From positions 57,144,125 through 57,208,124 of the forward strand of contig CM045731.1 in NCBI GenBank assembly GCA_024760905.1: 64,000 nucleotides of DNA, given 5' to 3'. The notes beneath the pieces were generated by a model that worked only from the letters and a program-made list of their open reading frames with translations, made no database searches and was not told where the DNA came from. Each line of letters starts with the position of its first letter. The first letter of the stretch is position 1. A program made the position numbers and the translations under genes. Shown in pieces: positions 22,250-33,803 of the stretch. Source of the DNA: Plotosus lineatus. Taxonomy: Eukaryota > Chordata > Actinopteri > Siluriformes > Plotosidae.

Positions 22250-23929
22250 GTTTAAATCAGTGTTACATTGGTCCTCCCAAGCCTTTTGTTTTGACCTAAG
22301 CTCTTTGCGCTTAGCTTCAACAGCTTTGGGGTTTGGGTCACTGTCACAAGAGGGGACTATATGGCCATCCTCGCCACAGTTAAAGCAGAACCATGGGCGA
22401 GGCTTTTTGTTACCTTTGCCAAAGCTTTCACTTTTCGGCGGTGAGTTCTGTGTTTGTGTCCCTTTCCGCTGTTGTTTCTTTGCAACTTTGGGGACTTTGT
22501 CTGAGGTTTCTTTTCAACTGTCTTTTCCATGGACGCTTTTAAGGAAGTTAACTGTTCTTGCAGTTGAGCAATTTGTTTCTGCAGTTTCTTGGTAGACGTT
22601 TTACTAGAATTGTCTGCAGCAGCAGCTTGAAACTCAGTGTCTGCATAAACATTTAAAGGGTTGGACTGTACCTTTACTTTTGAAAGTCCTAAGTGCTGCT
22701 TCATGCGAGTGGACTTAGCTGCTTGTTTATCCTCCTCTGTTCGCAGCAACAAAAGAAGTTCAGGAAAGGTAGGTGGGCTGGATTTCTTTTGTTCTAGATG
22801 GAGGCTGGCAATTAGGTTATCATCCCAGCACCCCCTACAGAACTGTTTTAAAAGCTGTCGATCAAAATCACTGACTGTAATGCCTCCCCCTTTAGCAACT
22901 TTGCTTAATGTAGTCTGGAGCCGGTGCAAGTATGTTGAAGGTTTTTCTCCGGCATTTTGGTTTGTGCTCAAAAATTTCACAAACAGCTCATCAGTATCAT
23001 CTACATTCCCGTATGCAGAATCGAGCAAGCTCAAAAAGTCTTTTGGGCTGGACAAGGGGCCCAAATGTTTGACAATATTGGCGGCTGGTGGTAAGAGACT
23101 TTCAATAATTTTTCTTACTACCTGTCTTTCAGAAACAGAAGAGTCGGCAAGATAAAACTCAACATGACTGCGCCAAGTGTCATAATCTACTTCACGTATT
23201 AGGGACACGGAAATTTTCCGGAGAACGACCTGAACTTGGAAGAGTTCAGATAAGTTTGGGACGTGTCAGCACTTTTGACAATGTGCTCGACAATCACCCT
23301 CTGGACTTCAGGGTGCTCAAGTGTTCGGGATTTAGAATAGGAGTTGGTCTGCTGTTGATTGGAGAACTGGGAATATCAGAGTTTGAGGTAGTTGTGAGAG
23401 TTTCCCTATTTGTTTGTGTCACAACAGAATCACCTGTTAAACTTTCAGTTACTGGAGTAGCGTCAGTGGAAGCTATACTTTCACTTTCAGCAGCAGAGGC
23501 CTGAAGTTTGTTAAGTTCACCAAGCAACAATTTCTCATAATCTATTCCGCTTTGCTTTGGCAATTCCTTTAAATCAAAGAGAAAAGACTTGGTCAGATCA
23601 GCTGTTAACTTATCACTATAAAGTGGGGATAAGAGCTGAATTTTGTGAACAACCTTTGGGTCAGATGTTGCTCTTTGACATGGTAGTTCAGCCTGAATTG
23701 ACTCAATAGCAGTGCCATACTCAAACTCAACTACGGCTGTATTTTTAAAGTCAGGGTCAGAAGTAGTAAGTTTCACTGTTCGTGTAATAGAACCATACAT
23801 TTCTAAAAACTTAATAACCTCTTCATCAGTCTCAGTACCAGAAAAACCACTAATTAATACAGCATTTGGTACTTTGATACCTTCACGTTCAATGATATCC
23901 ATATTTCTTTTGTGGGAAAAGTTGTACAA
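22250..23929 (-). pseudogene. PNMA-like gag, copy 1 (frameshifted)
   Basis: The N-terminal ~100 residues ([38 protein letters not shown]) look like the RNA-recognition-like fold found at the N-terminus of PNMA proteins, which are themselves domesticated Ty3/gypsy gags. The capsid part follows with [16 protein letters not shown] and [12 protein letters not shown], then a lysine-rich coiled segment ([18 protein letters not shown]). The CCHC knuckle ([14 protein letters not shown]) is in another frame near 22370. A frameshift near 23210-23290 splits the N-terminal and capsid halves, and another near 22440 detaches the knuckle. Copy 2 has the first 408 residues open. Role: particle assembly and RNA packaging. 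Confidence 0.85.
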
Positions 23930-24021
23930 AGACTGTCATAAAACTGCCAAACTGTATGCCAAATTATTAATTTAGAGGCAAAATGTAGCCAAAACTTCTC
24001 CTGGCTGGCTCGCCACTTTGA

Positions 24022-24715
24022 TGTAACACCAGCTTGATATAGCTGTGCTAGATTTTATACTAGGTTCTAGAGGAGTAAACTGAATTGTGGAGAATTAAAG
24101 TTGAACAACCGGCAGATTTATTACAATTAACAATATTACAAGAAACAGTGCAAACAATGCTGTAGAACTTTCTTTACAAATTAAAAATAAAATAAAATAA
24201 GCTTAAGTCTCTAAGGTTTGATTCGTGTGAACCCGGGAGTCTTTTCCAGGATTGTGATCCGTTTGGGATAAAGGTGTTTTATTTCTTCTTATCTGGGATC
24301 CTGTGATTTGAAGTGGTTGGGTCTGTAGATCTACTCTCGCATCCAGAGAACAGTTGGCCACACTGCTTCTGGATCCACCAAGAGTTCTCACTGGATTTGG
24401 CTCGCCATCCGTGTCCGAAACCAGCTTCAAGATCAAATCCAGATCCACTAAAAAACCAGTCAGAGTTTCCAAGAAAACAAACACTCTCCACCCGGTTCGA
24501 TTGAGAGAGAACAAAACACATACAAGGCTTTGTGTCGCTTTTCGAGGGCTCTGTATGCGTCCTGCTCCTCACGCTCTCCTACACCCTCTGCTGGTCGCAT
24601 GCAGCACGTGCCTATGATGCGTTCAAGGGGACTAGGAAACTAGTGCTTTCAGGGAGTGTTGGAAACTAGGGTTTTTTCCAATAAAATTAGTAACCATGTG
24701 TTTACATGTGTTACA
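24022..24715 (-). repeat. 5' LTR, PNMA-like-gag element copy 1
   Basis: 694 bp, nearly identical to 16910-17604. The primer-binding site TGGCGAGCCAGCC lies at about 24003-24015 on the minus strand, six bases inside. Confidence 0.93.
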
Positions 24716-24719
24716 ATAA

Positions 24720-25195
24720 CATTCCTCAGAGTTTTCAGCTCCCAAGCTGTAAATGTCATGATTAAACATGTCACTCTGAATCTAAAACGCTGGTTGAAAC
24801 TGAAATGTATCTCTTACTGGTTGTAGTTTCACCAACAGGGCGGATCTCACTGCACACTAATGAAAGAAACATCATAAAGGTGTGGAGGCATTCTAAAAAT
24901 AATCAGCAAAATTATCCTGCTGAGATCACAACCAGCACTTTGATGTTTGCAGTTTCTGGGCAACATGACCAGATGCATTGTTATTCTGAGAGTTAAAAAA
25001 AAATACAGGCTAGTGAAGCGATGATGGATTATAGTTCCTAGAACCTTTCCCACAGTTGTTCCACTGCATTATGTATCAATTAAAAACATCTTTCTTACTG
25101 TTTTCTGTATGTCAAACTATTTGTTTAGTTAATATTAACATCCGCATGGTAATGATGCAGTGGCTAATAAATGATTATTGTTATTGGTGTAATTA
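24720..25195. other. No feature recognised
   Basis: AT-rich spacer without exon-like frames or repeat ends. Confidence 0.5.
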
Positions 25196-25274
25196 GATAC
25201 AGGTTGTACCCTTTTGTGCTGGGGAAGGGTGTGTTTGTGGTTGCGTGTGTGTATATGTGTGTGCGCGCGTGTTT

Positions 25275-25407
25275 GAGATAGAAAGAGAGAGAGAGAGAGA
25301 GAGAAAGAGAGAGGGAGGAAGAGAGAAAGAGAGCAAGATAGAGGGTGATAGAGAGAGAGAGTGAGAGAGAGTGAGAGAGAGCGACAGACAGAGAGGGAGA
25401 GACAGAG

Positions 25408-25438
<31 letters not shown>

Positions 25439-25440
25439 TA
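25275..25440. repeat. (GA)n-rich microsatellite
   Basis: About 165 bases of imperfect GAGA with scattered GGGAG and GACAGA units. It is purine-rich on the plus strand. Confidence 0.93.
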
Positions 25441-25634
25441 CTGTTCTAATTTTAAAGTAAAAAAAAAAAGACTTATGGATCAAATGGGCGATTATACATA
25501 ATAAATATCAGAGACCCATCTAGAAATGGGAGATATGAACATAATCACAGTACAGTATATAATTTTTTATCAAAACTAATGAAATATAAAAGGAACTGTC
25601 AAATTTTCTTTTACTGAATATGAAACAGAGTTTT

Positions 25635-25795
25635 AGGATGGCATGGTGGTGCACAGCAAGATGGTCTTAGGTTCGATTTGTAGGCTTGAGGTGTTTCTGT
25701 GTGAAGTTTGTTCGTCTGCTCTGTGCTTGCATTTCCTCTGCATACTCCAGTTTCCTCACACAGTCCAAGAATTGCACAGTTGGCTGCACAATTTG
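25635..25795 (+). repeat. Fish SINE fragment (GGTGGTGCA head type)
   Basis: The head is GGCATGGTGGTGCACAG with a GGTTCGATTT B-box-like motif. The later segment CTCCAGTTTCCTCACACAGTCCAA is the conserved body that recurs, inverted, near 62950. The sequence is diverged and has no clear tail. Confidence 0.6.
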
Positions 25796-26329
25796 CTGTT
25801 TCAAAAAAGCTGTTTAGGTTTACTGTGCTTTCTCCCAGAGTCAGCTGAGATGTGCACCAGGGTCTTAAATAAAACAGAGTTGTGATTGTTACTATTAACA
25901 GGAATTAACTTTTTTTTAAATACATTACACAATATTATGTTATAAAACTGATTTATATGTTAAGTCCAGTAGGCCCTTAACTATTCATGGTTTTGCACTT
26001 ACGGTTTGAGTATTCATGGCCTGCCAAGCAACTGACACGTCACTCAAATTCAGCCAATGGCTGTGCTCCTTCCTGCTGATTGGTTTAGATGATGTAATGC
26101 CCCTTTTTCCTCATTCGCGTGCAAGTTCTCAATTAGCCTCTTTTTAGTGTGTTTTAATTACCAGTTAAGCTCTATGATGCCACTCAAATGCTGTGCGTCT
26201 TCTCCGGCTAAGCGATAGAAAACGCTGAATGTCTCTTCTGAAGAAATAAGAGTTTCTCCTGAAGAAACGACAGTTTCCTCTGAACTGTTGTATAAAAGTC
26301 TTTTTCAATTATTATTCCAGTACAGTACC

Positions 26330-27395
26330 TAAGTTAATGTTTAGAATGTTTGTCTGTAAGATTCTATGTCATGTCATATCATGTTTAACAAACAATACCA
26401 AAAGGATAAACTTTATTACGCTTCATGTCCTTTTACATTGAACTTGGAGTAACATCTTGGAGTGACATCTCCAAGATGGCGCTGCCTACAGGGTGACGTC
26501 GCGGAGTTCTCAGAGTCAAATTGTTTCTTTGTTCGTTTGAATTTGTTTTATTTGTTGTTTTGTTTGTTCATGTTTTGCACTATGCTCGTTTATGACCGGT
26601 CGACCCTACTACAGCTGTGACATCGGAGTCTTCTGAAGTCTAGCACCTTCCTATCAGGAGCTAATATGCTAGCCTCACCCTGGCTAACAATAAGCCCAGG
26701 CAGAGTTCTCAGAGTCTCCAGTGCTTGGTTAGAAGTGGAAGGTGAGCACTTCCGGTCATACTGCTTGAAAATGTTCAGTCCCTGCAAAACAAGATGGACG
26801 AGCTTCACGCTCAGATTGCAGCAAAGAGGGATCTACAGGACTGCTCCATGCTGTGTTTCTGTGAAACATGGCTCGAGGCGAGTACACCCGATGAGGCGAT
26901 TACACCAGCCGGCGACATGGCCTTCATCCCCTATCTCAAGTACTGGAGTCGTCGTTCTCCCCCTTCCTGCCTGGGATTATTGTTAGCCGGGGTGCGGCTA
27001 GCATTGAGCTACCATAGCACATTTGCTCAGGATAGGAAGGTGCTAAACTTCAGAAGACTCCGATCACATACCTGTAGTAGGGTCGACTGGTCATAGACGA
27101 TCATAATGCAAACCATGAGCAAACAAAGCAACAAGTAAAACAAATTTAAAAAGGAACAAATAAACAATTTGACTCAGAGAACTCCACGATGTCGCCCTCT
27201 AGGCAGTGCAATCTTGGAGATATCACTCCAAGACGTCACTCCAAGTTCAATCTAAAAGGACATGAAGCGTAATAAACTTTATCCTTTTGGTATCGTTTGT
27301 TAAACATGCTACAGAACACAAAATCTCATGCACAAACATTCTAAACAATAACTTAGATACTGTACTGGAATAATAATTCATAAAGACTTTAATCT
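26330..27395. repeat. Inner palindrome A with Rex1-like LINE 5' fragment
   Basis: Arms of about 400 bp (26330-26715 and 26975-27385) are inverted copies containing CCAAGATGGCGCTGCCTA, a motif like the YY1-type 5' end of LINEs. The centre (26765-26960, plus) encodes ENVQSLQNKMDELHAQI and DCSMLCFCETWLEASTPDEAITPAG, the start of a LINE endonuclease. Not a gene; the frame soon runs into the right arm. Confidence 0.7.
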
Positions 27396-28456
27396 TCTTC
27401 TTCTTTTCCTTTCAGCTTTTCCCTTCAAGGGTCACCGCAGCGAATCATCTGCCTCCATCTCACCCTATCCTTTGCATCTTCTTCTCTGAAACCAAATACC
27501 TTCATGTCCTCCTTCACCACATCCATGAATCATCTCTTTGGTCTTCCTCTAGGCCTTCTGCCTGGTAGTTCCAACCTCAGCATCCTACTACCAATATACT
27601 CACTAGCCCTCCTCTGTACATGTCCAAACCATCTCAATCTAGTCTCTCTGACTTTGTCTCCAAAACCTCTTACATGTGCTGTCCCTCTGATGTACTCATT
27701 CCTGATCCTATCCATCCTTGTTACTCCCAAAGAGAACCTCAACATTTTCATCTCTGCTACCTCCAGCTCTGCCTCCTGTCTTTTTCCTAGGGCCACTGTT
27801 TCTAAACCATACAACATTGCTGGCCTCAACACCGTCTTGTACACTTTTCCTTTCATTCTTGCTGATACCCTCCTATCACACATCACACCAGACACTTTTC
27901 TCCAACCAGTCCAACCTGCCTGCACACGCGTCTTCACCTCTTTTCCACACTCTCCATTGCTCTGGATTGTTGAGCCTGTCTGTCTTCCTTTCGGCTTTTT
28001 CCCTTTTACTCGGGAGTCACCACAGCGAATAATCTGATTCGCACGTTTTGATTTGGCAGAGGTTTTTACGTCGGATGCCCTTCCTGTCACAACCCTTTTG
28101 GCAAGGGACAGAAATACGGCGTTGGCTTTGCAGCCTACTCTTGTCGAAAGTCAGCAATGGTTCTTTTACATGCCTCACACCATAGACAGTGAGAGACATG
28201 GCCCGCCCTGCACTGGGGTGGGGGGGGGTGGGGTGGGGGGGGGGGGGGGCAGGGGCAACCTTGTGGAGAGTGGGACTTGAACCCCCAACCTTTGGATCAG
28301 CGATCCAGCGCCCGATACCACTAGACCACCACTGCCCCCTGTTCTTCACCTCTTTTCCACACTCTCCATTGCTCTGGATTGTTCAGCCTAAGTACTTAAA
28401 ATCCTCCACCTTCTTTATCTCCGCTCCCTGTAACCTCACCTCTCTGCTCCCTGTCT
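27396..28456 (-). mobile_element. RTE LINE 3' fragment (copy in left arm)
   Basis: A 5'-truncated copy inserted in the left arm of the giant element. The duplicated target CTTTAAT lies at 27389-27395 and again at 28456-28462. The minus strand encodes VRETRLRWFGHVQRRASEYIGSRML and, further upstream, VYKTVLRPAMLYGLE. Its 3' end is a GAA repeat. A SINE at about 27978-28342 splits it, so what remains of the LINE is about 700 bp. Confidence 0.82.
27978..28342 (-). mobile_element. tRNA-headed SINE inside RTE fragment
   Basis: Minus-strand copy: the head complement (ACCACCACTGCC) is at the right and the RTE-type tail at the left. A 47-bp LINE segment (27931-27977) is repeated at 28343-28389 with one mismatch. 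Its CCCCCCAG segment has expanded into a G-rich tract at about 28210-28250. Confidence 0.85.
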
Positions 28457-28655
28457 TTAATACTAGTGCTTTAAAACAGTTTGCTGTATAATATTTCTAT
28501 TTTATCATCAATAAATATTACAGTAAAAATTGAAACGTTTTACATTTTACTGCATTAATGCTGTATTTAAGAAACACATTTTAGCGCATGTAATAGATAC
28601 ACAGTATTTTACTTCCGGTTGCTCATTCGCGCATGTAATATAATACCTTTTTTTA
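28457..28655. repeat. Inner inverted repeat of giant element, left
   Basis: The reverse complement matches 31795-32046 (shared blocks AAGTAAAATACT, GTGTATCTATTACATGC or close variants, and TTATTGATGATAAAAT). This continues the arm homology inward past the RTE insertion. Confidence 0.72.
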
Positions 28656-31330
28656 CTTCATTCTAGCCGATCCCTTCCTATCACACATCACATCGGATAC
28701 TTTTCTCCAACCATTCCAACCTGCCTGCACACGCTTCTTCACATCTTTTCCACACACTCCATTGCTCTGGATTCTTGAGCCGAAGCACTTAAAATCCTCC
28801 ACCTTCTTTATCTCTGCTCCCTGTAACCTCACTGTTCCTCTCAAGTCCTTGTTGTTCACGCACATGTATTCTGTTTTACTGAGGCTGACCTTCATTCCTG
28901 TCTTTTCCAGGGCATACCTCCACCTCTTTAGAATTTCCTGCACTTGTTCTCTGCTCTCACTACAGATCACAATGTCATCTGCAAACATCATAGTCCATGG
29001 AGATTCTTGTCTAACCTCGTCTGTCAGCCTGTCTATCATCATAGCAAACAAGAAGGGGCTGAGAGCTGACCCTTGATGCAGTCCCACCTCCACCTTGAAC
29101 TCTTCTGTCACACAGACAGCACACCTCACCACTGTCTTACATCAATCATACATGTCATGCACCACTCTAACATACTTTTCTGCAACTCCAGACTTCCTCA
29201 TGCAATACTACAATTCCTCTCTCGGCACCCTGTCATATGCTTTCTCCAGATCCACAAAGGCACGATGCAGCTCCTTCTGACCTTCTCTGTACTTCTCTAT
29301 TAACATTCTCAAAGCAAACACCGCATCTGTGGTGCTTTGCCTTGGCATGAAACCAAACTGTTGTTCACAAATGCTGACCTCTGCCCTTAGTCTAGCTTCC
29401 ACTATTCTTTCCCATATCCTCATTGTATGGGTCAACAACTTTATTCCTCTGTAGTTACCACACCTCTGCACATCTCCCTTGTTCTTAAAAATGGGCACCA
29501 GCACACTTCTCATCCATTCCAATGGCATGCTCTCACTTTCTAAGACCTTGTTGAATGTTCTTGTCAAAAAATCTACTGCTACCTCTCCTAGACACTTCCA
29601 TACCTCCTATGTCATCAGGGCCAACTGCCTTTCCAGTCTTCATCCTCTTCAATGCCCTCCTCACTTCTCCCTTATTAATCTTTGCTACTTCTTGGTCCTC
29701 AACAGACACCTCTTCTACTCTTTTTTCTCTCATTTTCCTCATTCATCAGCTCTCAAAGTACTCTTTCCATCTCCCCAGCACACTTCTGTCATCAGTCAAT
29801 ACATTTCCCACACTGTCCTTAATAACTCTAACTTGCTGACTTGCTGCACATCCTTCCCATCTCGATTTCTTTGCTGTGCCAACCTGTATAAATCATTTTC
29901 TCCCTCCTTATTCTCCAACCTAGCATAGAAGTCATCATACGCCCTCTGTTTGGCCTTTGACGCCGCTACCTTCGCTTTACGCTGTGTCCCACTTCTTCTT
30001 AGCTAACCTCTTCTTTTGTACACACTCCTGCACTTCCTCATTCCACCACCAAGTCTCCTTATCTCTTTTCCTTCCAGAGGACACACCAAGTACCCTCCTA
30101 CCTGTCTCCCTGATCACATTAACTGTTGTTGTCCAGTCATCTGGAAGCGCTTCCTTACCACCTGTTTCAACTCCTCCTTGAAGACAACATGGCACTCTTC
30201 CTTTTTCAGCTTCCACCACTTTGTCTTCTGCTCTGCTTTTGTCTTCTTCAACTTCTTCCCCAACAGCGTCATGCTACACACCACCATCCTATGCTGTTTG
30301 GCAACACTTTCACCCACTACTACTTTGCAGTCACTGACTTCCTTCAAATTACACTACACAAGATGTAGTCTACCTGTGTGCTCCTGCCGCTGCTTTTATA
30401 AGTCACCCTATGCTCCTGTCTCATCTGGAAGAAAATATTCACCACAGCCATTTCCATCCTTTTTGCAAAATCTATAAACATCTTATGTGTTCCTGTCCTG
30501 GAAACCAAACCTGCTAATCACTTCTTCATCCCTTCTGTTACCTGCACCAACATGTCCATTGAAGTCTGCACCAATGACCACTCTTTCACCTCTGAGGGTA
30601 CTCTGCATCACTTCATCTAACTCACTCCAGAATCTCTCCTTCTCTTCTCGCTTACATCCTGCCTGTGGGGCATAAGCACTAACAACACTGAACATCACAC
30701 CTTTAGTTTCTAACTTGGGACTCATCACTCTGTCTGACACTCGTTTTACTTCTAGAACATTCCTGACAAACCCCTCCTTCAAAATGACTCCTACTTCATT
30801 TTCTTCCCATCCACACCATGAAAAAATAGCTTAAACTCTGCTCCTAAGCTTCTAGCCTTGCTACCTTTCCACCTGGTCTCCTGAACACACAGTATGTCCA
30901 CCTTCCTCCTCTTCCTCTGCATCATGTCAGCCAGCTGTCTAACTTTTCCTGTCATAGTTCCAACAGTCAAAGTTTCTACTCTCAGTCCTAGACGCATGAT
31001 TTTCCTCTTCTCTCTCTTTCTACCGACACGCCTCCCGCCTCTCCTTCTTCGACCTCTCCTTCTTCGACCAACAGTAGTCCAATTTCCACCAGCACCCTGC
31101 TGGTTAACAGCACTGATGGCAGTCATTGTTCACCCGGGCCTCGACCGATCCGGTATGAATTTGTCTTTATGGTTTGCATTTTGTATTCTGGAAAAAGTTT
31201 TACACCGGATGCCCTTCCTGTCACAACCCTGTGCATTTATCTGGGCTTGGGACCGGTGTGAGGGCGGGCACTTGTTTGTTCCCCCCCCCCCACGGCTGCA
31301 TTCCTTTATATTAAGACATAACACTCTAAC
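28653..31330 (-). mobile_element. RTE-clade LINE, 5' complete, 3' truncated
   Basis: It reads from about 31330 down. The 5' region includes ACAGGAAGGGCATCC on the minus strand. The endonuclease is at 31126-30483: [30 protein letters not shown] and VVIGADFNGHVGAG. The RT follows in pieces at 29567-29208 and 29132-28653: [66 protein letters not shown] and [10 protein letters not shown] with both catalytic Asp. Frameshifts separate the parts. The 3' end stops at the inner inverted repeat instead of in a LINE tail, which target-primed integration does not normally give. Confidence 0.85.
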
Positions 31331-31334
31331 AAAT

Positions 31335-31794
31335 ATCACTTGAAGGCTTTTTTAATTTTCAGTTTAAGAGTCGGTCTTTCTTTGTTCTTATGGCTCTAAA
31401 TGAGTTACTGTTTTAACTTTGGTGTGTGTATTGGTTTGTGTAATAGGATGAAAAACAAACCAACAAATAAACAAACCAACAAGCAAACAAAAAACAAAAA
31501 AACCCAGAGTCGCCTTGGAGCACAAACCTCCACAAAACTTATAAAAAAAAATTATCATAAGTCCACAGCAACCCCTGCTGGGCCTGCTGTAATGTCATAT
31601 GTCCAAAAATAAAATAAACAAATAAATAAATTCATGAATTAATTAAATAATTTTATATTAAATAAAAAATATCTCATCTCACACTGTTAAAGAATCCCTG
31701 AACAATTCCTGGATTTAAAATTTAATCAGGAATATTATAGATACTTATATATATTATAGATACTTAAGATAATCCGCAAGTTCTGTACTCGGAA
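31335..31794. other. AT-rich loop sequence, (CAAA)n-like
   Basis: It has imperfect CAAACAAA and AAATAAATAAA repeats at about 31450-31640. Nothing gene-like. Confidence 0.6.
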
Positions 31795-32046
31795 GTAAAA
31801 CCCCATGTATCATATTACATGATCGAATGATCAATGTGAAGTAAAATACTATGTATCTATTACATGCTCTAAAATATTCTTCTTCAACACACTCTATAGA
31901 GAGTCTTATTCATTAATACGGTATTAATGCATTAAAATGTAGTAAGGATTAAAAAAACTTGAAAAATTTTTTTGTTATATTTATTGATAATAAAATATAA
32001 ACATTATACAGTATATACTATTGTAAAGCACAAGTATTAAAGTCTT
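31795..32046. repeat. Inner inverted repeat of giant element, right
   Basis: Inverted partner of 28457-28655. It ends GCACAAGTATTAAAGTC, where the left copy reads, on the other strand, GCACTAGTATTAAAG. Confidence 0.72.
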
Positions 32047-33475
32047 TTTATGTCTTTTTAAAATTTTATGTTCTGTAGCATGTTTAACAAACGATACCAA
32101 AAGGAGAAACTTTATTACACTTCATGTCCTTTTACACTGAGGGGCAGTGGTGGTCAAGTGATATAGGGCGCTGGATTGCTGATCCAAAGGTTGGGGGTTC
32201 GAGTCCCACTCTCCACAAGGTTTTCACTGTCTCCCCCAGTGCAGCTAACTGGGTTATTAAAGGTGGGCCATGTCCATGGTGAGAGGCATGTAAAAGAACC
32301 ATTGCTGACTTTCGTAAAGAGTAGGCTGTAAAGTTGTCAGCGTGTTTCTGTCCCTTACTATAAAGGGTTGTGACAGGAAGGGCATCCGACATAAAAACCT
32401 CTGCTAAATCAAATGTGCGAATCAGATGATTCACTGTGGCGACTCCCGAGTAAAAGGGAAAAAGCTGAAAGGAAGACAGACAGACAGACAGATAGACATG
32501 TCCTTTTACACTGAACGTGACGTCTCCAAGATGGTGCTGCCTAGAGGGCGACATTGAGGAGTTCTCAGAGTCAAATTGTTTATTTGTTCATTTTAATTTG
32601 TTTTATTTGTTGTTTTGTTAGTTCATGTTTTGCAATATGCTCGTCCATGACCAGTTGACCCTACTACAGCTATGAGAGCGGATGTTTAAAACTGAGCATG
32701 CTCAACTCCAATCCTGAGCTAATATGCTATGGTAGCTCAATGCTAGTTGCACCCCGGTTAACAATAAGCTCAGACGGAGATGTGGCAGGTGAGGAGGGGC
32801 CGAACGATGACTCCGGTGCTTGGGATTGCAGAAGATGAAGGCCGTGCAGCCGGCTGGTGTAATCGCCTCATGAGATGTACTCTTCTCAATCCATGTTTCA
32901 CAGAAACACAGCATGGAGCAGTCCTGTAGTTATAGACTCTGTGCAGCAATCCGAGCATGAAGCTCATCCATCTTGTTTTGCAGAGACTGAACATTTTCAA
33001 GTAGTATGACCAGAAATGCTAACCTTCCACTGCTAACCAGGTGCCGGAGTCGTTGTTTGGCCCCTCCCTGCCTGGGCTTATTGTTAGCCGAGGTGCGGCT
33101 AGCATTGGGCTACTATAGCATCCTAGCTCAGGATAGGAGTTGAGCATGCTCAGTTTTAAACATCCGCTCTCATAGCTGTAGTAGGGTCAACTGGTCATGG
33201 ACGAGCATAGTGCAAAACATGAACAACCAAAACAACAAATGAAGCAAATTAAAACGAACAAAGAAACAATTTGACTCTGAGAACTCCGCGACGTTGCACT
33301 CTAGGCAGCGTCATCTTGGAGATGTCACGTTCAATGTAAAAGGACATAATAAAGTTTCTCCTTTTGGTATTGTTTGTTAAACATGCCACAGAACATAAAA
33401 TCTCACACACAAACATTCTAAACATTAACTGAGATACTGTACTTGAATAATAATTGAAAAAGAGTTTAATACAAC
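32047..33475. repeat. Inner palindrome B (inverted relative to A)
   Basis: The same structure as palindrome A but in mirror orientation: the endonuclease fragment (MLCFCETWIEKSTSHEAITPAG) is on the minus strand at 32914-32702. A SINE at 32141-32496 interrupts the left arm. Confidence 0.7.
32141..32496 (+). mobile_element. tRNA-headed SINE, RTE-type tail
   Basis: An 18-bp perfect target duplication (CATGTCCTTTTACACTGA) lies at 32123-32140 and 32497-32514. The head is GGGGCAGTGGTGGTCAAGTG and the tail ends in (GACA)n. Recent insertion in the right arm of the giant element. Confidence 0.92.
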
Positions 33476-33803
33476 AGTTCAGATGATTATTCCTCTTCAG
33501 GCACTTCAGAGGAAACTGTCGTTTCTTCTTCAGAAGAGACATCCAACGTTTTTCTCTCGCTTAGCCAGAGAAGACACAAAATGTTTTAGTGGCATCATAG
33601 AGCTTAATTGGTAATTAAAACACACTAAAAAAGAGGCTCATTGACAACTTGTGCGTGAATGAGGAAAAAGGGGCATTACATCATCTCAACCAATCAGCAG
33701 GAAGGCGGACAGACATTCACTGAATTTGAATGATGTGACAGTTGCTCGACAGTCCGCGAATATGCAAACCATGAGTGCAAAACCACAAATAGTCAAGGGC
33801 CTA

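Larger units (their letters stand above)
16910..24715 (-). mobile_element. Ty3/gypsy LTR retrotransposon with PNMA-like gag, copy 1
   Basis: 7,806 bp, bounded by LTRs 16910-17604 and 24022-24715 and a 4-bp target duplication ATAA (16906-16909, 24716-24719). The LTR ends are TGTAACAC...GTGTTACA, an 8-bp perfect inverted repeat. Order on the minus strand is gag, protease, RT, RNase H, integrase. A TGG-type primer site (TGGCGAGCCAGCC) starts six bases inside the 5' LTR. A polypurine tract AAGGGGGGAGGG abuts the 3' LTR. The LTRs differ at only about six positions, so it is young. As assembled, single-base indels break gag and pol. Confidence 0.93.

Noticed and set aside
22661..23155. 164-codon plus-strand frame
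   Set aside because: It is antisense to the gag gene, and its copy at 54221 is also antisense; no independent support.
26794..27096. Independent 100-codon gene
   Set aside because: Its first half is a LINE endonuclease start and its second half is antisense of the palindrome arm.
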